DNA of 15,234 nt from contig JBDSJC010000025.1 of the NCBI GenBank assembly GCA_039917655.1, forward strand, positions 1 through 15,234, in the 5' to 3' direction. The notes beneath the pieces are model-generated. The model was given only the letters and a program-made list of their open reading frames with translations, did not search any database and was not told the DNA's origin. Numbering within the stretch: the first letter of the stretch is position 1; each line of letters begins with the position of its first letter. Source of the stretch: PNKC01 sp039917655 (lineage in GTDB: Bacteria; Chloroflexota; Dehalococcoidia; Tepidiformales; Tepidiformaceae). This document shows positions 6,660 to 13,280 of the stretch, in pieces. The position numbers and the translations under genes were made by a program.

Positions 6660-7076
6660 ATGTTCGAACCCTGGCAGCGCGGACTCCTCGACTCTCTCGA
6701 GGTCGCCCGGTTGGCAACGATTGCGCGCGACGGCCGGCCGCACCTCGTACCCGTTTGCTACGCCCTGCTCGGCGAGAAGATCGTCATCGCGATCGACGAG
6801 AAACCGAAGCGGCCGGGCGTCGAACTCGCACGGCTCCGCAACATCCGCCGCGATTCGCGCGTGACCTTCCTCGCCGACAGCTATGAGGACGATTGGCAGC
6901 AACTCGCGTGGGTCAGGGTCGATGGCACTGCACGCATCCACGCTCGCGGAGAAGAATGGCCTGAGGCGCTTGCCGCGCTCCGGCTGCGCTACTCCCAGTA
7001 CCACGCAATGGCTCTCGAGACCCGCCCACTCATTGAAATCACCCCGGAGAACGTGACCGGCTGGCGCTTCGCATGA
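6660..7076 (+). CDS. PPOX-class probable F420-dependent enzyme, Rv0121-like
   Basis: A 138-residue split-barrel protein of the pyridoxamine-phosphate-oxidase superfamily, resembling the Rv0121-type group thought to use the deazaflavin F420. Family-typical segments are ARLATIARDGRPHLVPVCYAL (16-36), IVIAIDEKPKR (41-51), LRNIRRDSRVTFLADSYEDDW (59-79), VRVDGTARI and the C-terminal PLIEITPENVTGWRFA. The frame is open further upstream, but the extra 47 codons pass through repeat sequence and show no homology-like pattern, so the start is set at the ATG at 6660, where the family normally begins. No ribosome-binding site is visible. It converges on the DnaA-like gene with 6 bp between stops. Cofactor assignment is by family. 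Confidence 0.87.
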   Translation: MFEPWQRGLLDSLEVARLATIARDGRPHLVPVCYALLGEKIVIAIDEKPKRPGVELARLRNIRRDSRVTFLADSYEDDWQQLAWVRVDGTARIHARGEEWPEALAALRLRYSQYHAMALETRPLIEITPENVTGWRFA

Positions 7077-7082
7077 ACGTCT

Positions 7083-8408
7083 CTAACCGAGGAGCCGCGC
7101 CTGAAGCGCCGGCTGCTGAGCCAGCAGGTTGCGGCCGCGAGCCTGGAGCTGGCTGATCGTGCTCGGGTCGCGGCCGTCCAGCAGCACAGCAATCTGGGAG
7201 AGGCTGCGTCCGCGCTCCTTCAGCGCATGGATCGCGATCGCCCGGGCGCCGTTCAGGACCGTCCCGCGGGCGCGGCCGGTCAACGCTTCGAACGACGTTT
7301 CGAAGTGCCGGGCGATGACTTCCAGCGTCGCCCGGTCATCGCAACCGGCCGGCGCCGATTCCACCACGGCAACCCGCGTGAGGTCGGCGTCAAGCCGGGC
7401 AGGGTCTAATCGTCCGCAGCGGCCGAGGGCCACGGCGGCGTGCACCGCGCCCTGGAGGACGCGTGTCGAAGGGATTTCGCAACCGGCGATGCGTTCCACC
7501 GCCCACGCCGGCAACCCCGCTCGCAGTCCGCGCGCCACGTGATCGATGAACTGCCGCCGTTCGTCCATCAGAAATGGACCGACGCGCGTCACGATCCCGG
7601 CCGCCAGCCGCGATGACAGCCGCTCTGGCAGTTCGAGTTCGGAGGGGTGGACCTCGCTGGCCACCACCACGTGGCCGCCATCGTTCGTCACGGCGTCAAT
7701 CGTGTAGACCAGTTCCCTCAGGGTGCCGTCCTTGCCGCGGAGGTACTGCAGGTCATCAATGACGAACAGGTCGACGCCGCGGACCGCCGCCTGGAAAACC
7801 TCCATCCCTCCGTTGCGGATCGCCGCCTGGTAGCGGTTGGTGAACTCCTCGGCGTTCAAGCACGCCACCCGCTTCGAAGCGGCGGCCGCCTGGCAGGCAA
7901 GCGCGTGAAGAAGGTGCGTCTTCCCCATTCCCGGCGCGCCGTAAATCACTACCGGGCTGATCGGCAAGCCGTCGCCTTCCAGCAGCCGCGTGCACGAGTC
8001 GTGGGCGACCTGGTTGCCTTCCCCCGAAATGTACCGTTCGAAGGTGAATGCGCAGTTCACTCGGCCCACCACCGCCGTCACGGGCGCCGGGCGAGCCGCG
8101 CCGCCTGCGCTCACAGGTGCCGCGAAGGTTGCCGCAACGCTGCCCCGCGGCACGAACTCAACTTCCACTTCGCAACCCAACTGGCTCCCTGCGACGCGCG
8201 CCACCACGGACCCCAGTTTGATGTTCAGCCACTCGCAGCTGAGCGCGGTGCGCGCTTCGATGACGAGCCTGCCGCCTTCGAGTCGCAACGCCCGCGTGCC
8301 CCGAAGCCAAGTGTTAAAGCTGTGGGAGGAGAGTTCCACCTGGAGGTGGCCGAGCGCGGCAACCCACGCTTCGGAGAGGTCAGGCGAGGTGGCTGGTGAC
8401 GGTTCCAT
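7083..8408 (-). CDS. dnaA: DnaA-family replication initiator (divergent)
   Basis: A 441-residue protein with complete DnaA architecture. Domain I is at about 10-88 (AWVAALGHLQ, HSFNTWLRG), followed by a short linker. The AAA+ domain is at about 117-345, with Walker A GAPGMGKT (157-164), Walker B LFVIDDLQY (214-222), an arginine-finger-type ERLSSR (262-267) and a sensor II arginine in STRVLQGAV (R316). The C-terminal DNA-binding domain IV is at about 355-430. ATP binding looks intact. Domain IV is unusual: the box-recognition signature GRDHTT reads GRDPST (412-417), and the basic loop normally carrying the minor-groove arginine reads TVLNGARA. The ATG at 8408 has GAGGAG 11 nt upstream and is preferred to a GTG at 8435. 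No dnaN or recF follows. It may be the main initiator with altered box specificity or a second paralogue. Confidence 0.85.
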   Translation of the reverse strand: MEPSPATSPDLSEAWVAALGHLQVELSSHSFNTWLRGTRALRLEGGRLVIEARTALSCEWLNIKLGSVVARVAGSQLGCEVEVEFVPRGSVAATFAAPVSAGGAARPAPVTAVVGRVNCAFTFERYISGEGNQVAHDSCTRLLEGDGLPISPVVIYGAPGMGKTHLLHALACQAAAASKRVACLNAEEFTNRYQAAIRNGGMEVFQAAVRGVDLFVIDDLQYLRGKDGTLRELVYTIDAVTNDGGHVVVASEVHPSELELPERLSSRLAAGIVTRVGPFLMDERRQFIDHVARGLRAGLPAWAVERIAGCEIPSTRVLQGAVHAAVALGRCGRLDPARLDADLTRVAVVESAPAGCDDRATLEVIARHFETSFEALTGRARGTVLNGARAIAIHALKERGRSLSQIAVLLDGRDPSTISQLQARGRNLLAQQPALQARLLG

Positions 8409-8915
8409 ACGCGGGCAAACTCCTCTCTTCCACACTCAAGTGGCGGTTTAACGAACGTCCGGGATTGCTGTGTCTTGGGCTTATCCGGGGGGGCGGATGG
8501 CCGGGGACTGGGGAGCGCCTGCCGGTGCTGACCTGTCCGGTACGGTAGCCCCGCCGGGGTGCTGATACAACGGGTTTGTGTGAAAAAATGGGGCTTGGCG
8601 CGCACTTTTCACGCCCCGCCGGGGTTATGTGACAATCCCATCCTATGCCCTCAATAGCCCCTATCGCGGCCCTAAGGGAGTAACGATCATAACCACTCGG
8701 CAGCTCCTCTCCAGCGGGCCCCCGGTCCGTGGCTGCCGCCAAAATGTGCTCGAATCGCCCGAACTGATCGCTGGCTGTACTTTCCTCTTGGCGTTCTGTT
8801 ATGCCGCTGCAATGCGCGGGCCGAGCCGGTTTTCTCCCGCTACAGATTGCGGCAGGCGTGGCTCGTACCCCTAAACGCCGCGTCACTCACCGCTTCGGCG
8901 GGTCGCCCACCGGCG
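8409..8915. other. Long non-coding stretch upstream of the dnaA-like gene
   Basis: About 507 bp without a supportable gene between the DnaA-like and LysR genes, both on the minus strand. It contains a run of seven G (8487-8493), a repeated GC palindrome (8548-8560 and 8613-8625), and complementary segments GTGAAAA (about 8580) and TTTTCAC (about 8606). Only two poor DnaA-box matches (7 of 9 against TTATCCACA) occur: TCTTCCACA at 8426-8434, and TTTTTCACA on the minus strand near 8578-8586. No AT-rich unwinding element is seen. It should hold the dnaA promoter; a replication origin is not supported. A GC-rich imperfect stem near 8880-8925 could be the LysR terminator. Confidence 0.55.
8548..8625. 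repeat. 13-bp direct repeat of a GC palindrome
   Basis: GCCCCGCCGGGGT occurs at 8548-8560 and again at 8613-8625, 65 bp apart. Each contains the palindrome CCCCG-C-CGGGG. They lie about 140 and 205 bp upstream of the dnaA-like start. They could be a pair of protein-binding sites; no function can be assigned. Confidence 0.55.
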
Positions 8916-9785
8916 TTACGGGTCATAACCGTTCAGCAGCTCCAGCAGCCTCAGCCCGATCGGTGGGATGTGCCGTCCCCGCCGTCGCACCCAGCCGATC
9001 TGCCGCCACTGCCGCGGTTCCAATGGCACCGCCACTACGCCACTCGCCGCCCGTAGGCTCATCTCCGGCGCGAAGGCGATCCCTCCGCCGGCTGCCACCA
9101 TCGCCAGCAGCGCCTGTTGGCTGCGCAGTTCGATGCGCGCAATGAGCGGCACTTCCAGCGTCGCCGCGTGCTCATCGACCATCGCCCGAAGGCCGTGGCC
9201 AGGCATCGAAAGCAACAGGCCAGGGTCCGCCAGCGCACGTCCGATCGGGACCGCCGGCAGGCCGGCCAGCGCATGGCCCCCCGGTACCGCGAGCAGCACT
9301 TCCTCCTCCAGTAGCGGGTGCACTTCGAGCCGCGAATCGGCCAGCGGCAGTACCACGATGGCGAAGTCCACCTCGTCGGCAAGCACCCGCGCGATCCCGT
9401 CGTCCGTTCCCAGCATCTCGACTCGCAGACGTGCGTTTGGGTAGCGAGCTTGAAGGACGGTTAGCACGGGCGGCAACAGATTGTCCGAGACCGTCTCTGT
9501 CGCGCAGATCCGAAGTGTCCCACCGCCCTCTGCCCCGGAAAGTCCGGCGACCGTGGACGAGATGTCATCGAAGACGCGGTCGGCGCAATCTGCCAGGGCG
9601 TACGCGCTCTCGGTAGGCACCACGCGCCGCCCGACCCGGTGAAAGAGCGGCACGCCGAGTTCGCGTTCGAGCAGCAACAACTGCTTGCTGACCGAAGGCT
9701 GCGCGACGTGCTCTGCTTCAGCAGCCCTGGTCACACTCCCCACCCGCACGACCGCCCGCAAGTACCGTAGCTGGTGTAGTTCCAT
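8916..9785 (-). CDS. LysR-family transcriptional regulator
   Basis: A 289-residue LysR-type regulator. Residues 1-60 are the winged helix-turn-helix, beginning MELHQLRYLRAVVRVGSVTRAAE, with AQPSVSKQLLLLERELGVPLFHR as the recognition part. Residues about 88-285 are the periplasmic-binding-protein-like effector domain (GTLRICATETVSDNLLPPVL, then DFAIVVLPLADSRLEVHPLLEEEV). The ATG at 9785 is used because it gives the canonical N-terminus and has GGAG 5 nt upstream; an in-frame start at 9818 would add 11 residues. It is divergent from the methyltransferase at 9877, the classic LysR arrangement, so that gene is the likely target (inference). Effector unknown. Confidence 0.92.
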   Translation of the reverse strand: MELHQLRYLRAVVRVGSVTRAAEAEHVAQPSVSKQLLLLERELGVPLFHRVGRRVVPTESAYALADCADRVFDDISSTVAGLSGAEGGGTLRICATETVSDNLLPPVLTVLQARYPNARLRVEMLGTDDGIARVLADEVDFAIVVLPLADSRLEVHPLLEEEVLLAVPGGHALAGLPAVPIGRALADPGLLLSMPGHGLRAMVDEHAATLEVPLIARIELRSQQALLAMVAAGGGIAFAPEMSLRAASGVVAVPLEPRQWRQIGWVRRRGRHIPPIGLRLLELLNGYDP

Positions 9786-9820
9786 ATGCTCTCCGGCTAT
9801 GAGATCTGTTCGAAGCATAT
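9784..9820. promoter_or_regulatory. Inverted repeat in the lysR / methyltransferase divergent region
   Basis: ATATGCT (9784-9790) and AGCATAT (9814-9820) form a perfect 7-bp inverted repeat with 23 nt between the arms. The first arm overlaps the LysR start codon and the second lies about 57 bp upstream of the methyltransferase start. It is a candidate LysR binding site or repression site. It is weak because the arms are AT-rich and widely spaced. Confidence 0.35.
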
Positions 9821-9876
9821 CTTAGACGGCCACCATCCGATGCATCTACGCTGGGCTCGTCCTCAGGAGGAACGTC

Positions 9877-10659
9877 ATGACCACATCCTCAACGCAGTCG
9901 GTCCGCGAGCAGTTCGGGGCGGTGGCCGCCGCCTACGCCGTCAGCGCCTACCACGCCAAAGGCCCGGACCTGGCGGCCATGATCGCCGCCGCCGGCCTGA
10001 CCGGCGTCGAGCGCGTCCTGGACATGGGTTGCGGCGCGGGCCACTCCGCCATCGCCGCCGCCGCCAGGGCAGCACACGTCACAGCCCTCGATGTCACGCC
10101 GGAGATGCTCGAAGTGGCCGCCGGGCTTGCGACCGAGCGCGGCCTCACGAACATGACGTTTCAGCAGGGTGACGTTTCAGCACTACCATTCGCCGATGAA
10201 TCGTTCGAGGTCGTCACCAGCCGGGTCAGCGCCCACCACTACGCTGACCCGGCACGCGCACTGGCTGAGGCCTTTCGCGTCCTTCGGCCCGGCGGGCGCT
10301 TCCTGCTCGTCGATACCATCGTCCCCGAGGACGCTACCCTCGATACCTTCTACAACTGCTTCGAACTGCTCCGCGATTCATCCCACGTGCGCAACTGGCG
10401 GGCGACCGAGTGGCTGCGAATGCTCAAGTCCTCCGGCTTCGAGCCAACGCTCCTCGATCGCTACGTCATCCGCCTGGAGGGCGCGAACTGGGTGGAGCGG
10501 ATGCGCACCCCACCGAACAAGGTCGCGATGCTGCGCGCACTCTTCCGCGAAGCGAATCCCGCCACCCGCGCGGCGTTCGAAGTCCAGGATGACCCCTGGA
10601 TGTTCAGCATCCCCTCGGCCCTCTTCTCGGCGACGAAAAGGGCCGAGCCGCGACCGTAG
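9877..10659 (+). CDS. Class I SAM methyltransferase (UbiE/YcgJ-like)
   Basis: A 260-residue small-molecule-type methyltransferase of the UbiE/COQ5-like Methyltransf_11 group. SAM motif I VLDMGCGAGHS is at 47-57, then TALDVTPEML, the motif II region QQGDVSALPFADESFEVV (about 96-113), then AFRVLRPGGRFLLVDTIVPED, where the fold's fifth strand carries catalytic-region residues. No signal peptide or membrane helix. AGGAGGA is placed well upstream of the ATG, one of the best ribosome-binding sites here. It is divergent from the LysR gene by 91 bp and probably controlled by it. Substrate not determinable. Confidence 0.9.
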   Translation: MTTSSTQSVREQFGAVAAAYAVSAYHAKGPDLAAMIAAAGLTGVERVLDMGCGAGHSAIAAAARAAHVTALDVTPEMLEVAAGLATERGLTNMTFQQGDVSALPFADESFEVVTSRVSAHHYADPARALAEAFRVLRPGGRFLLVDTIVPEDATLDTFYNCFELLRDSSHVRNWRATEWLRMLKSSGFEPTLLDRYVIRLEGANWVERMRTPPNKVAMLRALFREANPATRAAFEVQDDPWMFSIPSALFSATKRAEPRP

Positions 10660-10762
10660 CGAGCGCCGCCCTCGACGCCCAGGCGGAGCACGCCTACTCA
10701 CCCCGCCAGCGTCCGCTCTCCGATGGTCGCCACGCGGTTCCGTGCGCCCTGGCAAAGCTTCT

Positions 10763-11317
10763 CTATGGCTTGGGCGTAGGGCTCGCGACAGGCAGCGCGT
10801 CAGAGACTGCCTGCGCCCCGTCCAGGAAAACGTTTAGCCCTTTGTCGAACGTGCCCGGTAGGAAGGCGAGCACCGCGGGAGCGGCGTCTAGCAGCGCCGT
10901 TGCGACCGCTGAGTCGTCGATGCTCGATTGAATGTCTGGCTTTGGGAAGACGACGAGCGCGATGAGCACCACCTGGGCGATGAGCACGGCCTTTGCGAAC
11001 CCAAACGCTCCCCCGGCGAGGTGGTCCAGCGCCCCGAGATTGAGCATTGCCACGGTCCTCTTCAAGAGGTGCGCGGCCACCTGCCCGGCGACGATCACGC
11101 CGATCAGGATTGCCAGGAACGAGACGAGCCGCGCGAGGTTGTCGTTGTCCACGATCGGCTTCACCTTGGGGAACATGTCGCCGTAGAAGATGCCGGCGAT
11201 CGGGATCGCGAGGAACGCCACGCTGAGCGACACGAGTTCGCGAATGAAGCCGTTGGCGTACGCCCGCCAGGTGACGAAAGCGATGGCCGCCACGAGCACA
11301 GTGTCCAGCCAGTTCAT
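10763..11317 (-). CDS. CvpA-family integral membrane protein
   Basis: A 184-residue inner-membrane protein with four predicted helices (about 4-20, 28-46, 62-82 and 104-124) and a soluble C-terminal tail. The N-terminal WLDTVLVAAIAFVTWRAYANGFIRELVSL and the central LDHLAGGAFGFAKAVLIAQ match the CvpA (colicin V production) family, whose members are needed for colicin V export in E. coli and are otherwise linked to envelope homeostasis. The frame is open to 11611, but the CvpA domain begins exactly at the ATG at 11317 and the upstream part overlaps the divergent Trm112-like gene, so the shorter form is used. No strong ribosome-binding site. Divergent from the Trm112-like gene. Confidence 0.87.
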   Translation of the reverse strand: MNWLDTVLVAAIAFVTWRAYANGFIRELVSLSVAFLAIPIAGIFYGDMFPKVKPIVDNDNLARLVSFLAILIGVIVAGQVAAHLLKRTVAMLNLGALDHLAGGAFGFAKAVLIAQVVLIALVVFPKPDIQSSIDDSAVATALLDAAPAVLAFLPGTFDKGLNVFLDGAQAVSDALPVASPTPKP

Positions 11318-11406
11318 CGGTCGGCTGGCTCGGGCGGTGGCGTCATCCTTCGCACCGTTCCACACCCGCTGCCAAGGCTCAACTGATGGCAGGCCCCAAT
11401 CGCTGC

Positions 11407-11412
11407 TACCAT
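11407..11412 (+). promoter_or_regulatory. -10-like box at the Trm112-like start
   Basis: TACCAT (11407-11412) lies 7 nt before the in-frame ATG at 11420. A poor -35 candidate, CTGATG, is at 11383-11388. If used, it would make a leaderless transcript starting at the 11420 codon rather than at 11411. Confidence 0.35.
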
Positions 11413-11602
11413 GATGCGCATGCAGCACCAACTCATGGAGATCCTCGTCTGCCCGATCTGCAAGGGCGACCTGCAGCTGACCATAGAGAGCGAAGTGGAC
11501 GGCGAAATCGTCACTGGCGAGCTGCGCTGTGCCGCCTGCAACGAGACCTACCCAATCGTGGACCGCATCCCGAACATGCTCCCGAAGGAGCAGCGCGGCT
11601 GA
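11411..11602 (+). CDS. Trm112-family zinc-ribbon protein
   Basis: A 63-residue protein of the Trm112/YcaR family. It has CPICKG near the N-terminus and CAAC about 25 residues later, four cysteines that would hold one zinc ion, followed by the family-typical YPIVDRIPNML. In eukaryotes and archaea Trm112 activates several methyltransferases; bacterial homologues are generally uncharacterised, and two SAM methyltransferases lie within 8 kb but not adjacent. Three in-frame ATGs occur (11411, 11414 and 11420). The first is reported, and 11420 is equally possible and would give 60 residues. Its stop overlaps the start of the next gene. Confidence 0.88.
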   Translation: MMRMQHQLMEILVCPICKGDLQLTIESEVDGEIVTGELRCAACNETYPIVDRIPNMLPKEQRG

Positions 11603-11874
11603 TGCGACCACCCGAAGGGCACGGCCTGCCGCATGATCAGGCGCCGCCAGAACCTCGCCGCCTGATCCCGGAACGGCCGATGCTCATTCGCGGTCTTGCC
11701 CTGCTGGCAGTGGCGGTGGCGGCAGTCTTTGCGCTGGGCGGCGCCGTCCAGAAGGTTGGCTGGCTGGCCGTCCCGCTCGCGCCGGTACTCGCGCTGACAG
11801 CCGCCCTGGCCGCCTGGTCCGCAGCCATCAACCTCACCGGCGGCGAACGCTTCGACGACCACCCCTGGGTGTAA
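11602..11874 (+). CDS. Small two-helix membrane protein, unknown
   Basis: A 90-residue protein I do not recognise. A proline-rich polar N-terminus (about 1-28) is followed by two hydrophobic stretches, LIRGLALLAVAVAAVFALGG (28-47) and WLAVPLAPVLALTAALAAW (54-72), then a short acidic tail ending FDDHPWV. It is predicted to be a two-pass inner-membrane protein. The ATG shares one base with the Trm112-like stop (TGATG), and AAGGAG lies 12 nt upstream inside that gene, so translation is probably coupled. The overlap itself is good evidence that this is a real gene. It could be a membrane partner of the Trm112-like protein (inference). Confidence 0.72.
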   Translation: MRPPEGHGLPHDQAPPEPRRLIPERPMLIRGLALLAVAVAAVFALGGAVQKVGWLAVPLAPVLALTAALAAWSAAINLTGGERFDDHPWV

Positions 11875-11877
11875 AGC

Positions 11878-11905
11878 GAGGCTTGAGGCCCGAGGATTGA
11901 GACAC
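11878..11905. repeat. Degenerate heptamer tandem repeat
   Basis: Four consecutive 7-mers, GAGGCTT, GAGGCCC, GAGGATT and GAGACAC, fill the 44-bp gap between the converging small membrane protein and folK genes. It is the same type of decayed intergenic short repeat as at 6478-6621. Confidence 0.55.
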
Positions 11906-11918
11906 TCGAGGGGAACCG

Positions 11919-12401
11919 CTACAGCCGTTCTCCCGTGCGCCACGCGCCCTCCAGCCCTACCGCCTCCAGCAGTGCGGCAGGCGTTCGCCCGAGCACCGGC
12001 AGCACCCCCTCCCACACATCCGACAGGGGCGCGAGGACGAAAGAGCGTTCAGTGATACGGGGATGCGGGATCGTCAGCGCCTCGCTCTCCAGCTCCAGGT
12101 CGCCGTGGAAAAGGATGTCGATGTCCGCGGGACGCGGGCCCCAACGCCGCCCGGGACGGCGGCCGAGGTCGCGCTCGATTCGCTTCACGAGGGCTAGCAG
12201 TTCGAGCGGCGCGAGTCCGGTCTCGGCCACGAGCGTTGCATTCAGGTAGGCAGGCTGGTCAGCGGGGACGGGCGCCGTCTCCCACACCTCGGATTTGCCC
12301 GTGACCTCGACCCCAGCCTCTTCGAGCATAGTGACGGCCGCCCGCAGGTTGGCCAACCGGTCGCCGAGATTCGCACCGAGGGCGAGTACCACGGTTGTCA
12401 C
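11919..12401 (-). CDS. folK: 2-amino-4-hydroxy-6-hydroxymethyldihydropteridine pyrophosphokinase
   Basis: A 160-residue cytoplasmic enzyme that transfers pyrophosphate from ATP to 6-hydroxymethyl-dihydropterin, the step before FolP in folate synthesis. The N-terminal VVLALGANLGDRLANL (4-19), substrate-binding SEVWETAPVPADQPAYLNA (37-55), RWGPRPADIDILF (86-98, with the two Mg-binding aspartates D93 and D95) and IPHPRITERSFVLAPL (111-126) are all present. Length is normal. The GTG start overlaps the folP stop as GTGA, so the two are translationally coupled. It is the last gene of the M67-folP-folK operon. Confidence 0.97.
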   Translation of the reverse strand: MTTVVLALGANLGDRLANLRAAVTMLEEAGVEVTGKSEVWETAPVPADQPAYLNATLVAETGLAPLELLALVKRIERDLGRRPGRRWGPRPADIDILFHGDLELESEALTIPHPRITERSFVLAPLSDVWEGVLPVLGRTPAALLEAVGLEGAWRTGERL

Positions 12402-13270
12402 GCCGGGGCCGTCCAGTTCGCGCGCACGATGGCGTCCGCAACCTTCGCGACCCGCACCATGGCACCCACCTCGTGTACGCGGACGATGTCCGCGCCGCCG
12501 GCGATGCAGAGCGCAACGCTCGCCACGGTCCCTTCGAAACGCTCATCCACGGGCGCATCCAGCACCAGCCCAAGCGTCGATTTGCGCGACGTGCCGACTA
12601 GCAGCGGCATCTCCAACGACCAGAGTTCCGGCAGCCGGCGCAGCATCTCCAGGTTCTGTTCCGGGGTCCAGCCGAACCCAAAACCCGGGTCCAGGATGAT
12701 CTTCGCCGGATCGACCCCCGCCGTGCGCGCCGCCTCCAGCGTGGCCCCGAAGCCAGCCCGGATGTCGTCTGCTACGTCGTGGAACGTGCGCCCACGCTGG
12801 TTGTGCATCGCCACCAGCGGGACGCCGCGGCGCGCCACCAGTTGAGCCATTGAGGGCTCAGTCCGCAGTCCCCAGATGTCGTTCACCATGTCCGCGCCTG
12901 CGTCCAGGGCGGCCTCCGCAACCTTCGCGTGATAGGTGTCGATCGAGATCGGGAGGTCCGTCGTCGCGCGCACGGCAGCGATCGCCGGGACAACGCGCGC
13001 GATCTCCTCGGCGGGCGAAAGCGGCGTGGCGCCGGGACGGGAGGACTCGCCGCCGATGTCCAGGATGTCAGCTCCCTCCGCCTCGAAGCGCTTGGCCAGC
13101 GCGACTGTGCCAGCCAGGTCGCCCGCGATGCCGTCGCCGCTGAATGAATCGGGGGTCTCGTTGATGATCGCCATCACGTAGGTCTTCGCGCCCCAGGCGA
13201 AGCGCCGTCCGCGCAACTCCAGCGCCGGCGCACGGTATGCGCGGGTCAGCGCCACCGCATGCGCTCCCAC
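12398..13270 (-). CDS. folP: Dihydropteroate synthase
   Basis: A 290-residue TIM-barrel enzyme that condenses dihydropterin pyrophosphate with p-aminobenzoate to make dihydropteroate; the family is the target of sulfonamides. Motifs in order are MAIINETPDSFSGDG (33-47), DIGGESSRPG (71-80), ISIDTY (109-113), MVNDIWG (128-134), LDPGFGFG, VGTSRKS, and RVHEV near the C-terminus. The insert after MHN (155-157) reads QRG rather than the more usual MQG-type loop. The reported GTG start has GAGG about 12 nt upstream. A GTG six codons further in, with GGGAG before it, could also serve. It begins 10 nt after the M67 stop and overlaps folK by 4 nt. Confidence 0.97.
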   Translation of the reverse strand: MGAHAVALTRAYRAPALELRGRRFAWGAKTYVMAIINETPDSFSGDGIAGDLAGTVALAKRFEAEGADILDIGGESSRPGATPLSPAEEIARVVPAIAAVRATTDLPISIDTYHAKVAEAALDAGADMVNDIWGLRTEPSMAQLVARRGVPLVAMHNQRGRTFHDVADDIRAGFGATLEAARTAGVDPAKIILDPGFGFGWTPEQNLEMLRRLPELWSLEMPLLVGTSRKSTLGLVLDAPVDERFEGTVASVALCIAGGADIVRVHEVGAMVRVAKVADAIVRANWTAPA

Positions 13271-13280
13271 CCCGCCGCCC

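Noticed and set aside
5734..6864. 376-codon plus-strand frame
   Set aside because: Antisense to the ROK kinase and running through decayed repeats; composition is not protein-like.
7647..8399. 250-codon plus-strand frame
   Set aside because: Antisense shadow of the DnaA-like gene.
8380..8886. 168-codon minus-strand frame in the long gap
   Set aside because: Overlaps the DnaA start region, has no ribosome-binding site and no domain-like pattern; more likely non-coding.
8409..8915. Replication origin (oriC)
   Set aside because: Position upstream of a dnaA-like gene is suggestive, but only two 7-of-9 DnaA-box matches and no AT-rich unwinding element are seen, so it is not called.
11318..11611. 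98-residue N-terminal extension of the CvpA protein
   Set aside because: It is antisense to the Trm112-like gene, and the CvpA domain begins exactly at the internal ATG at 11317.
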